DNA from: Akkermansia muciniphila
Lineage (GTDB): Bacteria > Verrucomicrobiota > Kiritimatiellia > RFP12 > JAAYNR01
Reading direction: 5' to 3'
DNA: 64,000 nt
Assembly (NCBI GenBank): GCA_945870025.1
Contig: CAMBQN010000006.1
Span: 1-64,000, forward strand
Under the pieces are notes generated by a model, which saw only the letters and a program-made list of their open reading frames with translations, did not search any database and had not been told where the DNA came from. Below are positions 46,301 to 54,614 of this stretch, one piece after another (position 1 is the stretch's first letter; each line of letters starts with the position of its first letter). Made by a program: the position numbers and the translations under genes.

Positions 46301-47106
46301 GCGATCTTCCAGATAGCCGGCCCGTCCTTCTTACGCTCAACCGTCATCGAGGGCTCCTTGCCTCCGATGGCGAAGCCGCCTTCGCCGTTCGGCAGCCAGG
46401 TAAACCCGTGGTCACCGTTGCCCAGGAAGAAATGGCGGATCTGCCCTTTCTGCTTGCTGCCGTCGCCCACGGGAGTGTCACCGTCGCTCCAGACGATGCC
46501 CGAACCCGTGGCCAAGGTCCCATAGTCCGGCGCCAGTTGCTGTTTGCCTGCGAGAAGTACCGCCGGACTGCCCGCGATCACCGTGTCCAGCGGCCCGCTG
46601 AGTTCCATCACCAAGTCGAGCCGTTCGAGATCCGTCCCCTTGGCGTCGTAGGTAATCTGTCCCGTCATGGAACCGTCGTTCGCGTACAACACGCTCAGGC
46701 GGCCCTTCAAGGAACCCGCCTGCCAGGTCGACGTTGCTTCCGTGCCCTTGTCCGTCTTGTTGATTGTGGCCGGCGCATCGGCCTTGGCGGGAATTACGGA
46801 CTTGTCCACCGTCGCATCGAGCCGCATAGGCGACGCCAACTGCGGCCCCCGGCTCAACATTTTCAGCAGGGCGTCCTGCCATTTCTTCTCGGCGCGATAG
46901 GCCAGCGGGATATCATTCGTAAACGCCCGGATCGCCAACTGAGCCGGCAGTCCGGTGTCGTCGAGCGTAAAGATGTGCCGCGGGGTCGTAACCGTGCGAT
47001 TCGACACCGCCACATCCGCGCGCGCCGAAACAACGGCCAAGAACAAGACCGCGACCGGCGCGATTACGTAGTGACAAACGGGATGCATCTTCTTTCTCAT
47101 GCTCAT
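43327..47106 (-). CDS. Secreted multidomain protein: DUF6067-like module + FGE-sulfatase (SUMF1-type) + PKD + Ig-like
   Basis: Start MSMRKKMHPVCHYVIAPVAVLFLAVVSARA (signal peptide). FGE-like FVWIPAGEFDMGSPASEAGRSDNETLHHVTLTKGFWMSKYEITQGQW...MRGGSWLSMPSYCRAAYR; PKD APLTVEFKATVTDADGDMISYYWKFGDKN. Confidence 0.85.
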   Translation of the reverse strand: MSMRKKMHPVCHYVIAPVAVLFLAVVSARADVAVSNRTVTTPRHIFTLDDTGLPAQLAIRAFTNDIPLAYRAEKKWQDALLKMLSRGPQLASPMRLDATVDKSVIPAKADAPATINKTDKGTEATSTWQAGSLKGRLSVLYANDGSMTGQITYDAKGTDLERLDLVMELSGPLDTVIAGSPAVLLAGKQQLAPDYGTLATGSGIVWSDGDTPVGDGSKQKGQIRHFFLGNGDHGFTWLPNGEGGFAIGGKEPSMTVERKKDGPAIWKIAIANKSPRSGEQTAAFTLLVHPSRLPADDRRQQQWQPWTDKAAAPALDAASRGTLTGSNLLVRADAGSVCEAVAARAILEGPIGGDALTATNTVADRYPLALFRYLAATHTALAAQLRSNGGTLAMPGGSLAVDNMILGRALVHDIGVDVAGLANCSYAADVVNALESFGYFKNDGQTEFLPYWRAEDFGIGLVRYGTQFEADAKQGFALTTENPAGRVRTSLFLRPVSDREPAAGRKVMMVLVNESDHPVRELLYVENPDFLFGGDNKVNFVHVLAEQDTSYIPDASDWRRKESIITLPMGDEDVKVNIKLRTQKDKAVRAAKVVGCLQDPITGGYVKTSKMGPGFTLFGPLYIPARGMRLLTASAAPEGGVVGSVWRVTKDGKRTPVADAPVYAFGSSGVPVVEKMEQSKVKPLVTVRTARDGTFRVKLGAMAIGGNGLSGGDFTVVAEVDGKLYPDRQILGRGKEGIGFTWPTVRVGETHKFNDLLSETFYWADCTIEALEGNARPRIPEGPEKPEAGKPWTAPYTGIEFVWIPAGEFDMGSPASEAGRSDNETLHHVTLTKGFWMSKYEITQGQWMRITGNNPSKFKYAGDQAPVENVGFLGVGGFVGRLNDLAYGSGVRYLLPTEAQWEYACRAGSKTALYNGALTIKGAYNGPELDEIAWYGGNSGTSNALAFDTRKWRERQFDSPYSGTHPVGQKKPNAFGLYDMIGNVAEWTCEVYSNDLGTAAVTDPFRLFDLAAAKDGDRPAMRGGSWLSMPSYCRAAYRQPDLSPWLGDFTPPFNSFDTGIRLVCVMNQEPVITAMTASATNGTAPLTVEFKATVTDADGDMISYYWKFGDKNQRGGGAASGSVVTNTYEKFGTNLVSLFVTDGKGDGISNRLAIVVTRGANRLPVAWDSSITNKSGMPSSIKLPVRDDDDDPLQCSIVTQPQHGEVTCYARALEYKSKDAYRGPDSFTFKAWDAVKAPDGTVQTNYTKEATVSITVEPR

Positions 47107-47120
47107 GATCTCTCCTCGCA

Positions 47121-47160
47121 CTGACACCTGAACACTAAACACTAAACACTGAACACTGAT
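47121..47160 (+). repeat. Heptamer-word array
   Basis: CTGACAC CTGAACA CTAAACA CTAAACA CTGAACA CTGAT, exact 7-bp period, filling the gap between two genes. Confidence 0.88.
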
Positions 47161-47161
47161 C

Positions 47162-50100
47162 CTACTGCCTGCACTCCGCATACAGGATCCGGTAGTCGTG
47201 ATACGGCACGAACACCGGACCATACCGTTCGGCCTTGTCACCGGCCCGCAGAATCAGCGCGTCGGTCTCGAAGTCCCGCAGCGCCGGCGTGACCGCGGCC
47301 TTGGCGTCCGCGCTCCAGGCGGCCTTCAACACGTCCGGCACTTGCTTGAGCGCCACAACCTCGCCGCCGCGCAGGGAATTGGCACCGCCGAGAAGGCGCT
47401 TCGAATCCAACAGGTTCAGCGGCAGCTCGATATCGGCGTCCGATTCGTTGAGAATCACAAAGATCGCCTGGTACCCCTTGCCGTTGTCCAGCGGGCGGCG
47501 GTAGACCGTCACACGCGCCTTGCTCTCCTCGTTCGGCTTGTCGCCCAGGCGCACCAGCGCGTCGTTGCGCCAGAAGGGGAGTTTCTCGACGTCGTCGTCG
47601 CGGAAGAACCCGAACCTCGCCAGGCGGCCCAGCAGCCGCAGGCCCTGGTCAATATCCTGGATATGTCCCCCGGGACCGCCCTGGTACGCCACTGACGATG
47701 CATCGCGCGTGACACCAAAGTCGTGCAGCAACGCCAACCCCAGTTTCTGCCGGTCGAACCGCGGGTCGTCGCCCGGTCCCACCGGGGACGCCTGCGGCGC
47801 CAGGGTCGTGATGACGCCGGCATAGTTCATCGCCATCGTCCGGTACAGCGCGTTGGGATAGAGCAGGATCAGGTCCACGTCATACGAAGGGGCATTCGGT
47901 CCGACCCCGACCGTCTTCATCATGACGGTGTTCCACAGGAACGACTCCAGCAGCCGGCCCGCGCCATTGGCCTTGGCCTGCTGGCGAGGCGACACGTTCT
48001 CCACCATCTGCACGCGGGCCAGCCGCTTGTACAGGTCCCGCATGGGGAAGACCGTGAAACCCGGCTGCCACGGCAATTCATTCGTGCCGACCTGCTTCAG
48101 GGGCCGCAGATAGGCGTCTCCCATGGCCAGATTCATGGATTGCGAGATCGGCGAATAGTCGGCCACCAGCCAGCCTGTCCGCCGGCCGTAGCCGATCAGT
48201 CGGCTCAGGTAGAACGCGCCCTTCTCCTCGAACAGCCGGTTCATGTCCGGCAGGTTCAGCGCGGCGCCGCCGCCGCTGATACCATAACGGTAATAGGGGG
48301 GCATGTCGTTGCGCCACGCAGTGCGCTGTTCGTCCGGAATCTCCATCGCCGCGCCCGCCGCGTCCCGCCACCAGCCCCGCAGCCGATCATCGTCAATCAT
48401 GTAGGTAAGCAATTCGGAATTGTCGGACCAGTTGGCCGACGCGTGAATCTGCATAAACGCAAACATGTTGCCCACCGTGTAATGCCAGGCGTGCTGCCGG
48501 AAGTTCTCCGGCTTGGGCTTCGCCGGATGAGTGAGGATGGCGAAATCGATCGTGCGCCGGCCCGTGACCTCGGCCGGATGGTTCACAAACGCCACGCGCC
48601 AGGTCACCTCCCCGTTCTTGTTGCGCTCCAACTGCATGCTCGATCCGTCCCGATCCAGGATCCAGCCGCGATCGCTGTCGCAGTAATACGACCAGCCGCG
48701 GTCGGCGCTCCCGAACCAGAAGGAGGGCACAAACCTCGAATAGAATAACTCCAACCGCGTCATCGTGCTGTCCCACACCACGCCGGGCTTGTTCGGCAGA
48801 CCGCACTCGCCGCGGTCGGAGTTCACGTCTCCCATGCCCAGGCCGGTGTCGGAAACCGCCAGATCCACGATCCCGGCCACGTCCGTCACCAACTCCAGGC
48901 GGTCAATCTTGACCGGCGTATCGCCACCGTAGCGCAGAGATGCGCGGAACGAGCCGTCGCAGTCGTAGCGAATCTTGAGTTCGGCCGGCATCGAGCCGAT
49001 CTCCAGAGTGGAGGCATACTCGATCTCGCTCTTCCCGGTCCGTATCGCCTTGGCCGGCGTCACCACCTTGGCCTTCACCGGCTTGCCTCCGACCACCGCT
49101 TCCAGGCGCATCGGGGCGCGGAACTGCGCGCCGCGGCCGATGGTCTGCAGGACGTCAGGCGTCGCCTGCCCGCCCGTGCGCAATTCCAGCGGCAGTTCCC
49201 GCGGGTCGGGCACGATCGCGATCTGCGCCGGCAAACCGGACTCGTCAATCGTGAAGCGATGTTTCAGCGTCTCGAAACCTGTCGCCGTCACGCGGATCGG
49301 CGTGAACGGCTCCCAGACCTCGTCCATGAGCCCAACCTTGTTGTTCATCCACGGCGCCATCTGGAAGCTGTCGATCTTGCGAGTGGCTGCGGGCCGCTCA
49401 TTTTGCGTAAACATCAGGCGCGGATTCAGTTTGGTCGTCGCTTCAATCTCGGGCAACACGGTGAACTTGTCGGCACGCGTGCCCGTCGTCTGGGCAACGC
49501 CGCCATGATTGAGCTTGATGAAGGGCTCCTTCTCCGTCTGCTCGCCGACGATCTTCATGTTCTCGTCGAACATGTACGCGGTGACGCTGTACACCTCGCC
49601 GGGCACCAGGTTGCTGGCAATCACGTCAAACGTCGCGAAATTGCCGATCACCGGCGCCTTGAACTCATGGACGTCCTTCTCATCGCCATCCACGATGTTC
49701 CTGACCACCAACTGCGCCTCGACAGCGGTCTTCACCTCTTCTTTCACGCCCACGATCCCGCGGTCGAGTACGGCCATCAGGCGCTTGGTGTAGGGGGACA
49801 CCTCGACCCGGAAATCGAAGAAGGGGATACGCTCCGGACGCAGGCTCTTGATCACGTCCAGACGCCGCTCGCGGAAGCTCTTCTTGGGACTGCCCGCCGC
49901 GCCGCCGTCCATCAGGTGGGTTTTGATCAGGCGGGTGCAGAACAAGGTCTTCGACGGAGTGCCAAAGCTACGCACGTCGAACCAGAGCACGTTGCCATCG
50001 AGCGTCATTTTGGGGTTCGAGTGGCGCAACCGCAGTTTCTTCGTCTCGCCCGGTCGCAGTTGGACGATCCCATTGGGGGTTTCCGGGGAATTGTAGCTTG

Positions 50101-51082
50101 AATAAATCTGCTCTTGCGCACTCTCGACGTGAAAGCCAAGCCGCACCGTTTCCGAGCGGGTGTTGTGATTCTTCAGCGTCACCTGGACATCGATCTGGTT
50201 GTCCATGATCCGGCCCATGTCGTTGATCTGGATGACCGGCGACTTCGAATCGAAAATGAACTTGCTCTGCATGGTCTCCCAGTCGGAGTCATCGAAATTG
50301 TTGAAGAACGCGCCGTTGCCTCCGATGCCGCGCGCGCAATAAAAGCGGTAGGTCGTGCCGTCTGCGGGAGGAATTTGGACCAGCGGACGGCCGATCTCGT
50401 CCTTACCGTCGTAGCCCGCGTAACGCAGCGCCGTTAGCGGGATCTTGTATTCGATCACCCAGGCCTTGTCGTCCGCAACGGAGCGGATCTCCGCTCTGGA
50501 GGTGTACTTGAAATCCGAGCCGCCGGCTGTGCTGTAGAGCCAATCGCAGATTGTGCCGATCGGGTTGACATCCCAGCGCAGAAGCCCCAGCTTCTGGCCC
50601 AGTTTCAGGTCTTCGACAGGACGTATTTCCAGCTCGGTGTGATCGTCGTTGAGCATGCCGTAGAGCGGATGTTGCAGGGTGTCCTGGAAACGGCCGCGGG
50701 CCTTGAGCCAGGAACCCTCGGGATAGACCGGCGACATCTTGCAGAAATACAGAAACTCATGGTCGTAGCCGACGTACAACTTGACCTGCGTCTGATGCGG
50801 GGCCAGGCAGGTGAAGATGCCGTTGTCGATGTCGTATCGGAAGGCCGACAGCGCCGAGGCGTCATCCCACTCCCCCGGCGACATGACGCCATCAATCGTG
50901 GGCGGTTTGGCCATGAGAGGCACGCGCAGAATCGGCGTGTCAACCTTGCTCGCCTCCTCGTAGGATTTGGGCACTTCCACGGCCTCCTGTGCCCTGGCCT
51001 GGATCACACCGGCGGCAATCAGCGCAACCGCAAAACCGGCATACGCCGGCAACCGCTTCGTTTCACTTCCCGATTTCAGCAT
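47162..51082 (-). CDS. Secreted DUF6067/GH123-like protein with N-terminal CBM9/DOMON-like domain
   Basis: Start MLKSGSETKRLPAYAGFAVALIAAGVIQARAQ; PPTIDGVMSPGEWDDASALSAF; KHRFTIDESGLPAQIAIVPDPRELPLELR; WFGSADRGWSYYCDSDRGWILDRDGSSMQLER. Confidence 0.7.
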   Translation of the reverse strand: MLKSGSETKRLPAYAGFAVALIAAGVIQARAQEAVEVPKSYEEASKVDTPILRVPLMAKPPTIDGVMSPGEWDDASALSAFRYDIDNGIFTCLAPHQTQVKLYVGYDHEFLYFCKMSPVYPEGSWLKARGRFQDTLQHPLYGMLNDDHTELEIRPVEDLKLGQKLGLLRWDVNPIGTICDWLYSTAGGSDFKYTSRAEIRSVADDKAWVIEYKIPLTALRYAGYDGKDEIGRPLVQIPPADGTTYRFYCARGIGGNGAFFNNFDDSDWETMQSKFIFDSKSPVIQINDMGRIMDNQIDVQVTLKNHNTRSETVRLGFHVESAQEQIYSSYNSPETPNGIVQLRPGETKKLRLRHSNPKMTLDGNVLWFDVRSFGTPSKTLFCTRLIKTHLMDGGAAGSPKKSFRERRLDVIKSLRPERIPFFDFRVEVSPYTKRLMAVLDRGIVGVKEEVKTAVEAQLVVRNIVDGDEKDVHEFKAPVIGNFATFDVIASNLVPGEVYSVTAYMFDENMKIVGEQTEKEPFIKLNHGGVAQTTGTRADKFTVLPEIEATTKLNPRLMFTQNERPAATRKIDSFQMAPWMNNKVGLMDEVWEPFTPIRVTATGFETLKHRFTIDESGLPAQIAIVPDPRELPLELRTGGQATPDVLQTIGRGAQFRAPMRLEAVVGGKPVKAKVVTPAKAIRTGKSEIEYASTLEIGSMPAELKIRYDCDGSFRASLRYGGDTPVKIDRLELVTDVAGIVDLAVSDTGLGMGDVNSDRGECGLPNKPGVVWDSTMTRLELFYSRFVPSFWFGSADRGWSYYCDSDRGWILDRDGSSMQLERNKNGEVTWRVAFVNHPAEVTGRRTIDFAILTHPAKPKPENFRQHAWHYTVGNMFAFMQIHASANWSDNSELLTYMIDDDRLRGWWRDAAGAAMEIPDEQRTAWRNDMPPYYRYGISGGGAALNLPDMNRLFEEKGAFYLSRLIGYGRRTGWLVADYSPISQSMNLAMGDAYLRPLKQVGTNELPWQPGFTVFPMRDLYKRLARVQMVENVSPRQQAKANGAGRLLESFLWNTVMMKTVGVGPNAPSYDVDLILLYPNALYRTMAMNYAGVITTLAPQASPVGPGDDPRFDRQKLGLALLHDFGVTRDASSVAYQGGPGGHIQDIDQGLRLLGRLARFGFFRDDDVEKLPFWRNDALVRLGDKPNEESKARVTVYRRPLDNGKGYQAIFVILNESDADIELPLNLLDSKRLLGGANSLRGGEVVALKQVPDVLKAAWSADAKAAVTPALRDFETDALILRAGDKAERYGPVFVPYHDYRILYAECRQ

Positions 51083-51104
51083 CGTCTTATCCTCCAATTC
51101 CTTC

Positions 51105-51131
51105 GACTGAATCGATCCAATCGATTCAGTC
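51105..51131. repeat. Perfect 12-bp stem, 3-nt loop hairpin in gene junction
   Basis: gactgaatcgat (51105-51116) cca atcgattcagtc (51120-51131). Confidence 0.85.
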
Positions 51132-51147
51132 CACAACCAACAACCTG

Positions 51148-52779
51148 CTATCTTACCGCCGGCAACCCCTGCAGCACCGGACTCGCTTCCTCTTCGTTCC
51201 GCACGGTGTTCCAATTCGCCTGCTCCGGCGCGGTGCGCGCCCCGCGGAAGCCGTAGATCTTGTTGCGCTCCGGATCGTTGAGGTTCGCTTCAAGGCGGCA
51301 GGACGTACACCACATCGGTCCCCTGAGTTCAGTAATGCCGCAGGCCGCTTCCTGTCCATTGCGGATGCCCGTGCCATTCGCCGTCTTGTTGTTCGGCCAG
51401 TCCGCCGGCCAGTTGGTCGGCGAGCCGTTGCCATGCGTCCCCTTGAACGCGAGACCGTTGGTCGTGGCAACCGTGACATCCATTTCGCGCGGATGCGCGT
51501 TGTATCGGCCGCCGCCGTAACTGCCGCCCCAGAACGAACTCCCGCACTCCTCGGGCGCGGCCATTCTTGGCCCACGCAAAGCCTTCTCGTTCTCCAGTTC
51601 CGTCATGGGCCGCAAACCGGCCCAGGCGGCGAACGAAGTGCCAATTTCCCATGACAACCACCATGTGCACGTGGATTTCAAGCGGCCGTGATGGAATTCA
51701 TAGGGATTATCAGGGTCCTGAAACTTCCCAATGAAGCCAGCCCAGCCCCCTTCGGTGGCGTGGCCGCCTTTCTCGTGATATTCCGCAGCCAGATCCGGCG
51801 GGACCGAACTGAGGAAACAGGCATACACAGCCTGCGGAATCGGCCGGTCCATCATGTAGAACGCCCTGTAGCCGGTGGGAAACGTGGCCGGTATCTCACC
51901 GCCGTCCGGCGGTTCGGCGGCGCGCGCCCAGAGCTTGCCCGGCACCTTGCCGGTCGGAATCGCGTTGGAACTGGTGACACGATATGGCGGGAATTCGACG
52001 GTGGCGTCCACGGCCTCGTGAATCACCATGGTAGCGCCGCCAGCCGTAATGCGATCCTTCTCGGCGCCCCGCTGCTTTTCGGGCTGGAATGCATAGAAAG
52101 CGCCCGTTTCCGTGCCGCCCGAGCCCAGGTCGAAAGCCCCCTCGGCGACATACACCATTTTGATGCCATAGCCCTTGATCGCGACCTTCGTTTCCTTCTT
52201 CACGTCCGGACATGCCGCCAGGTCCCACAGCACCGTGAGTTTCGCTCCGGAGGCCGTGCCCATGCCGTGGTCAGCCCGGCGCACGAAAGCGCCGGCGAAA
52301 CCGTCCTCGCCTTCTGGCACCAGGAAATCGAACTGCGTGTCCCCGGCGGCGGTGAACTTCTTGCGATCCGTGGGTGAGCAGCCCCAGTCGAAACTCAATG
52401 GGTCGCCGGTCGTCACCGGACCCTGACCGTAGCCGGTCGGATTCAGAACCTTGTCCGCAGCCAGGCGGACCTGCCGCCAGGTCCGCGTCTCGTCGCCTTC
52501 GACGCGAAACTTGAAGAAGACCCAGGCCGCGTCGTGGTTGACGTCGGTCCGCCAGGAGCCGGTCCAGCCGATATCGAACTGGATCACTGCCGTCTTTTCG
52601 TCGCGCGGGATCACGCTGATGTTGCTGAAATACACGTTGCAGCCCAACGGGCTCTTCGCCGGCTGTTGCACAGGCACCAGCACCTGCGCCTGCGCCGCGC
52701 TGGCGGCAAAAAACGCCACCGCCAGCCAACAACCGAACGCCGGCCACCTGCTTTGGTTTGTGCATTGCGCTTTCATCAT
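51148..52779 (-). CDS. Secreted FGE/SUMF1-like protein with conserved N-terminal module (paralog A)
   Basis: 543 aa; VIPRDEKTAVIQFDIGWTGSWRTDVNHDAAWVFFKFRVEGDETRTWRQVRLAADKVLNPTGYGQG; MVYVAEGAFDLGSGGTE; CGSSFWGGSYGGGRYNAHPREMDV. Confidence 0.75.
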   Translation of the reverse strand: MMKAQCTNQSRWPAFGCWLAVAFFAASAAQAQVLVPVQQPAKSPLGCNVYFSNISVIPRDEKTAVIQFDIGWTGSWRTDVNHDAAWVFFKFRVEGDETRTWRQVRLAADKVLNPTGYGQGPVTTGDPLSFDWGCSPTDRKKFTAAGDTQFDFLVPEGEDGFAGAFVRRADHGMGTASGAKLTVLWDLAACPDVKKETKVAIKGYGIKMVYVAEGAFDLGSGGTETGAFYAFQPEKQRGAEKDRITAGGATMVIHEAVDATVEFPPYRVTSSNAIPTGKVPGKLWARAAEPPDGGEIPATFPTGYRAFYMMDRPIPQAVYACFLSSVPPDLAAEYHEKGGHATEGGWAGFIGKFQDPDNPYEFHHGRLKSTCTWWLSWEIGTSFAAWAGLRPMTELENEKALRGPRMAAPEECGSSFWGGSYGGGRYNAHPREMDVTVATTNGLAFKGTHGNGSPTNWPADWPNNKTANGTGIRNGQEAACGITELRGPMWCTSCRLEANLNDPERNKIYGFRGARTAPEQANWNTVRNEEEASPVLQGLPAVR

Positions 52780-52801
52780 TGCTTCTCCTGTTTACTCGAC
52801 G

Positions 52802-52877
52802 GAATCGACCGAATCGAATGATTCGATTCAGTCGATTCACCCGAGGCCCCACAACCGACCACCGACCACCGACAACC
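52802..52877. repeat. Hairpin plus heptamer-word element
   Basis: gaatcgaccgaatcga (52802-52817) / tcgattcagtcgattc (52823-52838), 15/16 pairing; then CCGACCA CCGACCA CCGACAA CC (52855-52877). Confidence 0.85.
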
Positions 52878-52883
52878 TCTCCC

Positions 52884-54527
52884 CTACTCCCCCCTCGCCG
52901 GCATTCCTTCCAGCAACGGGCTCGACTCCTGTTCGTTCTTCACCGAATTCCACTTCGCCTCGTCCGGCGCCGTGCGGGCCGGGCGGAAACCGTAGGTGAT
53001 GTACCGTTCCGCATCCGCAATCGCCGTGTCAATGCGGCTGGACGTGCACCAGAACGGCGGCCTGAGTTCCGGGGGGCCGGAGGCCGCTTCCTGGCCGCCG
53101 CGCACGCCCGTGCCCTTGGCGTCCTTCTGCGGCCAGTCCGACGGCCAGTTGGTTGCCGTGCAACTTCCGTGCGTACCCGTGAATGCAAGTCCGTTGGTGT
53201 CGCCGACCGTCACGTTCATCTCGCGCGCATGCGCGTTGTACCGGCCACCGCCGAAACTGCCGCCCCAGAACGAACTCCCGCACTCTTCAGGTTCCGGCAC
53301 CCGCGGACCGCGTAGCGACTTCTCGTATTCCAGTTCTGTCATCGGCCGCAGGCCCGCCCAGTCCGCATACGTGGCGCAGTCTGCCCAGCACATGTAGAAC
53401 ATGCACCTGCTCTTTCTCGACCCATCGCCGCTATAGAAATAACCGGGTCCTTCACCAATCAGTTTGCGCCCAATGCTGCCATGCGCCGGAAAGCCTTCAG
53501 GATGATAGCGATCATCCGCCACTTCGGGAGACAGTAGATTGAGCATACCAGCATAGCTGCTTTTGTCCAACGGATACCGCTTGGCATAGAACGCCTTGTA
53601 GCCGTTGGGGAACGTGGCCGGTATCTCGCCGCCGTCGGGCGGTTCAGCGCCGCGCGCCCAGAGCTTGCCAGGCTTTGCCCCCGTCGGAATCGCGTTGGAA
53701 CTGGTGACACGATACGGCGGACATTCGTCGGAGCCGTCCACCTCCTCGTGAATCACCATGGTGGCGCTTCCTACGGTGATTCGCTCCTTCTCGGCGCCAC
53801 GCTTCTTCTCCGCCTGGAACTTGTAGAAGGAATAGGTTTCCGTGCCGCCCGAGCCCAGATAAAAGGGGCCTTCGGCAACATACATCATGACGGAATCATA
53901 GGCCAGGAACTGCACCTTCGTATCCTTCTTCACGTCCGGACACGTCGTCAGGTCCCACAGCACCGTCAGTTTTCCGCCCGACACGGTGCCCATCCCGTGG
54001 TCCGCCCGGCGCACGAACGCGCCGGCGCGTATCTCCTTGGTCTTGCCTTCGCCTTCGGGCAACCGGTCAACGGGCACCAGGAAATCGAACTTCGTGTCGC
54101 CGTCGGCGGTCCAGGCGTGGTCCCCCTTGTTGCGGCTGAACGTCAGTTTCGCGCCGGCGGGGGCCTGGCCATAGCCGGTCGGATTCAGGACCTTGTCCGC
54201 CTTCAGGAAGACATGCCGCCACCCCCCTTTTACCGGGTCGTTCTCGGTGCGGAACTTGAAGAAGACCCAAACGGCGTCGTGGTTGACCTCGGTCCGCCAG
54301 GAACCACCCCATGCGAGGTCAAATTGGATCACGGCCGTCTCGTCATCGCGCGGGATGACCGTAACATTGTTGATCCAGGCGTGGGCACTGGAGTCATAAC
54401 TGCCGATGGGCGGCGGGTCCGTGGGCATCATCACCTGGGCCTGGGCCGTGGCGGCGACAAGAAGCGCCGCCGCCAGCCAGCCATAGGCCGGCAAACGCTG
54501 TTTTCGATATATGCGTTGCGTCTTCAT
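52884..54527 (-). CDS. Secreted FGE/SUMF1-like protein (paralog B)
   Basis: 547 aa; VIPRDDETAVIQFDLAWGGSWRTEVNHDAVWVFFKFR; MYVAEGPFYLGSGGTE; ECGSSFWGGSFGGGRYNAHAREMNV, collinear with 51148..52779. Confidence 0.75.
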   Translation of the reverse strand: MKTQRIYRKQRLPAYGWLAAALLVAATAQAQVMMPTDPPPIGSYDSSAHAWINNVTVIPRDDETAVIQFDLAWGGSWRTEVNHDAVWVFFKFRTENDPVKGGWRHVFLKADKVLNPTGYGQAPAGAKLTFSRNKGDHAWTADGDTKFDFLVPVDRLPEGEGKTKEIRAGAFVRRADHGMGTVSGGKLTVLWDLTTCPDVKKDTKVQFLAYDSVMMYVAEGPFYLGSGGTETYSFYKFQAEKKRGAEKERITVGSATMVIHEEVDGSDECPPYRVTSSNAIPTGAKPGKLWARGAEPPDGGEIPATFPNGYKAFYAKRYPLDKSSYAGMLNLLSPEVADDRYHPEGFPAHGSIGRKLIGEGPGYFYSGDGSRKSRCMFYMCWADCATYADWAGLRPMTELEYEKSLRGPRVPEPEECGSSFWGGSFGGGRYNAHAREMNVTVGDTNGLAFTGTHGSCTATNWPSDWPQKDAKGTGVRGGQEAASGPPELRPPFWCTSSRIDTAIADAERYITYGFRPARTAPDEAKWNSVKNEQESSPLLEGMPARGE

Positions 54528-54545
54528 GGTCGCGCTCCTCTATTC

Positions 54546-54588
54546 GTCAGACCGGTCGGACAGGTCAGACCGGTCAGACCTGTCCGAC
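54546..54588. repeat. 9-bp word array containing a perfect 12-bp inverted repeat
   Basis: GTCAGACCG GTCGGACAG GTCAGACCG GTCAGACCT GTCCGAC; gtcggacaggtc (54555-54566) / gacctgtccgac (54577-54588). Confidence 0.88.
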
Positions 54589-54614
54589 AACCGTCACCTG
54601 CCTCCTAGCCCCTC

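Noticed and set aside
54555-54588. 12-bp inverted repeat as a rho-independent terminator
   Set aside because: No T-tract follows the stem on the transcribed strand and it lies between co-directional paralogues; kept as a structured repeat instead.
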